DNA of 6,520 nucleotides from Immundisolibacteraceae bacterium (GTDB lineage Bacteria > Pseudomonadota > Gammaproteobacteria > Immundisolibacterales > Immundisolibacteraceae). The translations under genes were made by a program, and so were the position numbers. Below are positions 5,630-6,520 of the stretch, in pieces. Below the pieces are notes generated by a model. It worked only from the letters and a program-made list of their open reading frames with translations, did no database searches and was not told the DNA's origin. The DNA lies in assembly GCA_016763355.1 (NCBI GenBank), contig JAESTY010000093.1:1-6520 (forward strand), read 5' to 3'. Position 1 is the first letter of the stretch. The number at the start of each line of letters is the position of its first letter.

Positions 5630-6520
5630 CCGATCGCTTTCTGGTGTGTTGACTGATGATTGCTGGCCATCACCGGCTTAAAGTTGCGGGCGCCAAGCTC
5701 GGCATTATTGCGCACTGCGATCAGCTCGGCAGCGATCGCAATGGCGATCTCATTTGGGGTATGTGAACCAATCGGCAGGCCAATGGGTCCTCTTAGCCGA
5801 GCAATCGCGTTAGCAGGTACATCCAGCTCAGCAAGTCGTAACAGACGGGCTTTATGAGTTCGGTCGGAACCCAATGAGCCGACATAAAAAGCATCGGTTT
5901 CCAGTGCCTCCATTAATGCCATATCGTCGTACCTTGGGTCGTGGGTCAGGGTGACAATGGCGCAATGGTCGTCAACGCCACGACTTCTAATCAGATCATC
6001 TGGCATTTCAGTACTCAGTTCAGTACCGGGTAGGTTCCAGTTTGCTGAGAAGTCTGGTCGGGGGTCACAGATCAAAACCTGATAATCCAGTCCCATGGCA
6101 ACTTTGGCGACTGCCAGAGATAGATCAACCGCACCGACAATAATAAGCTGCCAGCGCGGTCCATAGACTCGAATAAGCTGGTCTGCGGTTAGCTCACAGG
6201 AGTTATCTGGAATGGACGAGCTGAGCTGGTGGTTACCATCAGCTAACCGGGACTCACGGCAGAGTAGTTTGCGCTCATCAAGACTGGCCTGTATTTGTTG
6301 CCACTCAGATAAGTCATCTAGCTTTTCGACCACCAGTTTAATTTCACCGCCACAGGGCAGGCCAAACCGCTCGCCCTCTTCCCGAGTGACGCCATATAGA
6401 ACGATTTCTGGTCTTTGGCTGGCTAACTCTCCCGCGGCAATGCGCTCTATAAGGTGCTCTTCAATACAGCCCCCGGAGACCGAACCGACCTGCCTGCCGT
6501 CACCGTTGACGGTAAGTAAC
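5626..6520 (-). CDS. XdhC/CoxI-family molybdenum hydroxylase maturation protein, 5' partial
   Basis: XdhC-type proteins bind molybdenum cofactor, help install the terminal sulfido ligand, and deliver it to xanthine-dehydrogenase-type enzymes in the cytosol. The frame is open to the right edge; 297 residues are in the window. Counting from the first complete codon (6519), the N-terminal domain shows GSVSGGCIEE (12-21) and GLPCGGE (53-59). Both lie upstream of the GTG at 6333, so that codon is internal. The C-terminal Rossmann domain shows IIVGAVDLSLAVA (126-138), VTLTHDPRYDD (189-199), FYVGSLGSDRTHKAR (211-225) and GPIGLPIGSHTPNEIA (244-259), all typical. The usual GAGH nucleotide loop reads GAVD, similar to GAVH variants near CO-dehydrogenase-type enzymes. 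Probably only a short N-terminal stretch is missing. It is the upstream partner of the MocA-like gene, and the hydroxylase subunits are expected further right. Confidence 0.92.
   Translation of the reverse strand, partial: LLTVNGDGRQVGSVSGGCIEEHLIERIAAGELASQRPEIVLYGVTREEGERFGLPCGGEIKLVVEKLDDLSEWQQIQASLDERKLLCRESRLADGNHQLSSSIPDNSCELTADQLIRVYGPRWQLIIVGAVDLSLAVAKVAMGLDYQVLICDPRPDFSANWNLPGTELSTEMPDDLIRSRGVDDHCAIVTLTHDPRYDDMALMEALETDAFYVGSLGSDRTHKARLLRLAELDVPANAIARLRGPIGLPIGSHTPNEIAIAIAAELIAVRNNAELGARNFKPVMASNHQSTHQKAIG

Noticed and set aside
5660..5857. Plus-strand 65-codon frame opposite the XdhC-like gene
   Set aside because: It is antisense to the conserved C-terminal XdhC motifs and has no ribosome binding site of note.
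6331..6333. GTG as the start of the XdhC-like gene
   Set aside because: The frame upstream encodes the GSVSGGCIEE and GLPCGGE motifs of the XdhC N-terminal domain, so the true start lies beyond base 6520.

Overview
The window looks like chromosomal DNA of a Gammaproteobacterium, probably free-living or marine. The support is a gammaproteobacterial-looking seryl-tRNA synthetase, GGAG/AGGAG ribosome binding sites, intrinsic terminators of the usual GC-stem plus T-run form, and intermediate base composition. This placement is inference; no marker gene fixes the genus.

Left part (1-2183, + strand): two metabolic genes, each followed by its own terminator. The first is the 3' part of a dihydrodipicolinate-synthase-superfamily (DapA-like) Schiff-base lyase, entering from the left edge and ending at a strong terminator (914-948). 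The second is a ketopantoate-reductase-family (PanE/ApbA-like) dehydrogenase at 1061-2071, followed by a stem-loop and a second strong terminator (2147-2183). Both keep the family fold but differ from the textbook enzymes at active-site positions, so they probably act on other oxo-acid or hydroxy-acid substrates.

Middle part (2184-4948, + strand): a 170-base leader with several small inverted repeats precedes a short D-3-phosphoglycerate-dehydrogenase-like enzyme (2354-3271) that has no ACT regulatory domain. serS (3323-4600) follows 51 bases later. A gene that may make serine therefore sits directly upstream of the gene that charges tRNA with it. A small basic protein of about 96 residues and unknown function (4658-4948) closes the run.

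Right part (4949-6520): a convergent spacer with a 10-bp inverted repeat, then a leftward pair on the - strand. An XdhC-family molybdenum-hydroxylase maturation protein runs in from beyond the right edge, and its stop overlaps by four bases the GTG start of a MocA-like molybdenum-cofactor nucleotidyltransferase. This pair normally serves a xanthine-dehydrogenase/CO-dehydrogenase-type molybdo-flavo-iron-sulfur enzyme, whose genes are expected just beyond base 6520.

No tRNA, rRNA, CRISPR array, insertion sequence, integrase or phage gene was seen. The region reads as ordinary chromosome with a partly accessory metabolic flavour. The points most worth a second look are the altered active sites of the two left-hand enzymes, the small protein after serS, and the implied molybdo-enzyme off the right edge. 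I did not find a clearly new multi-gene system.
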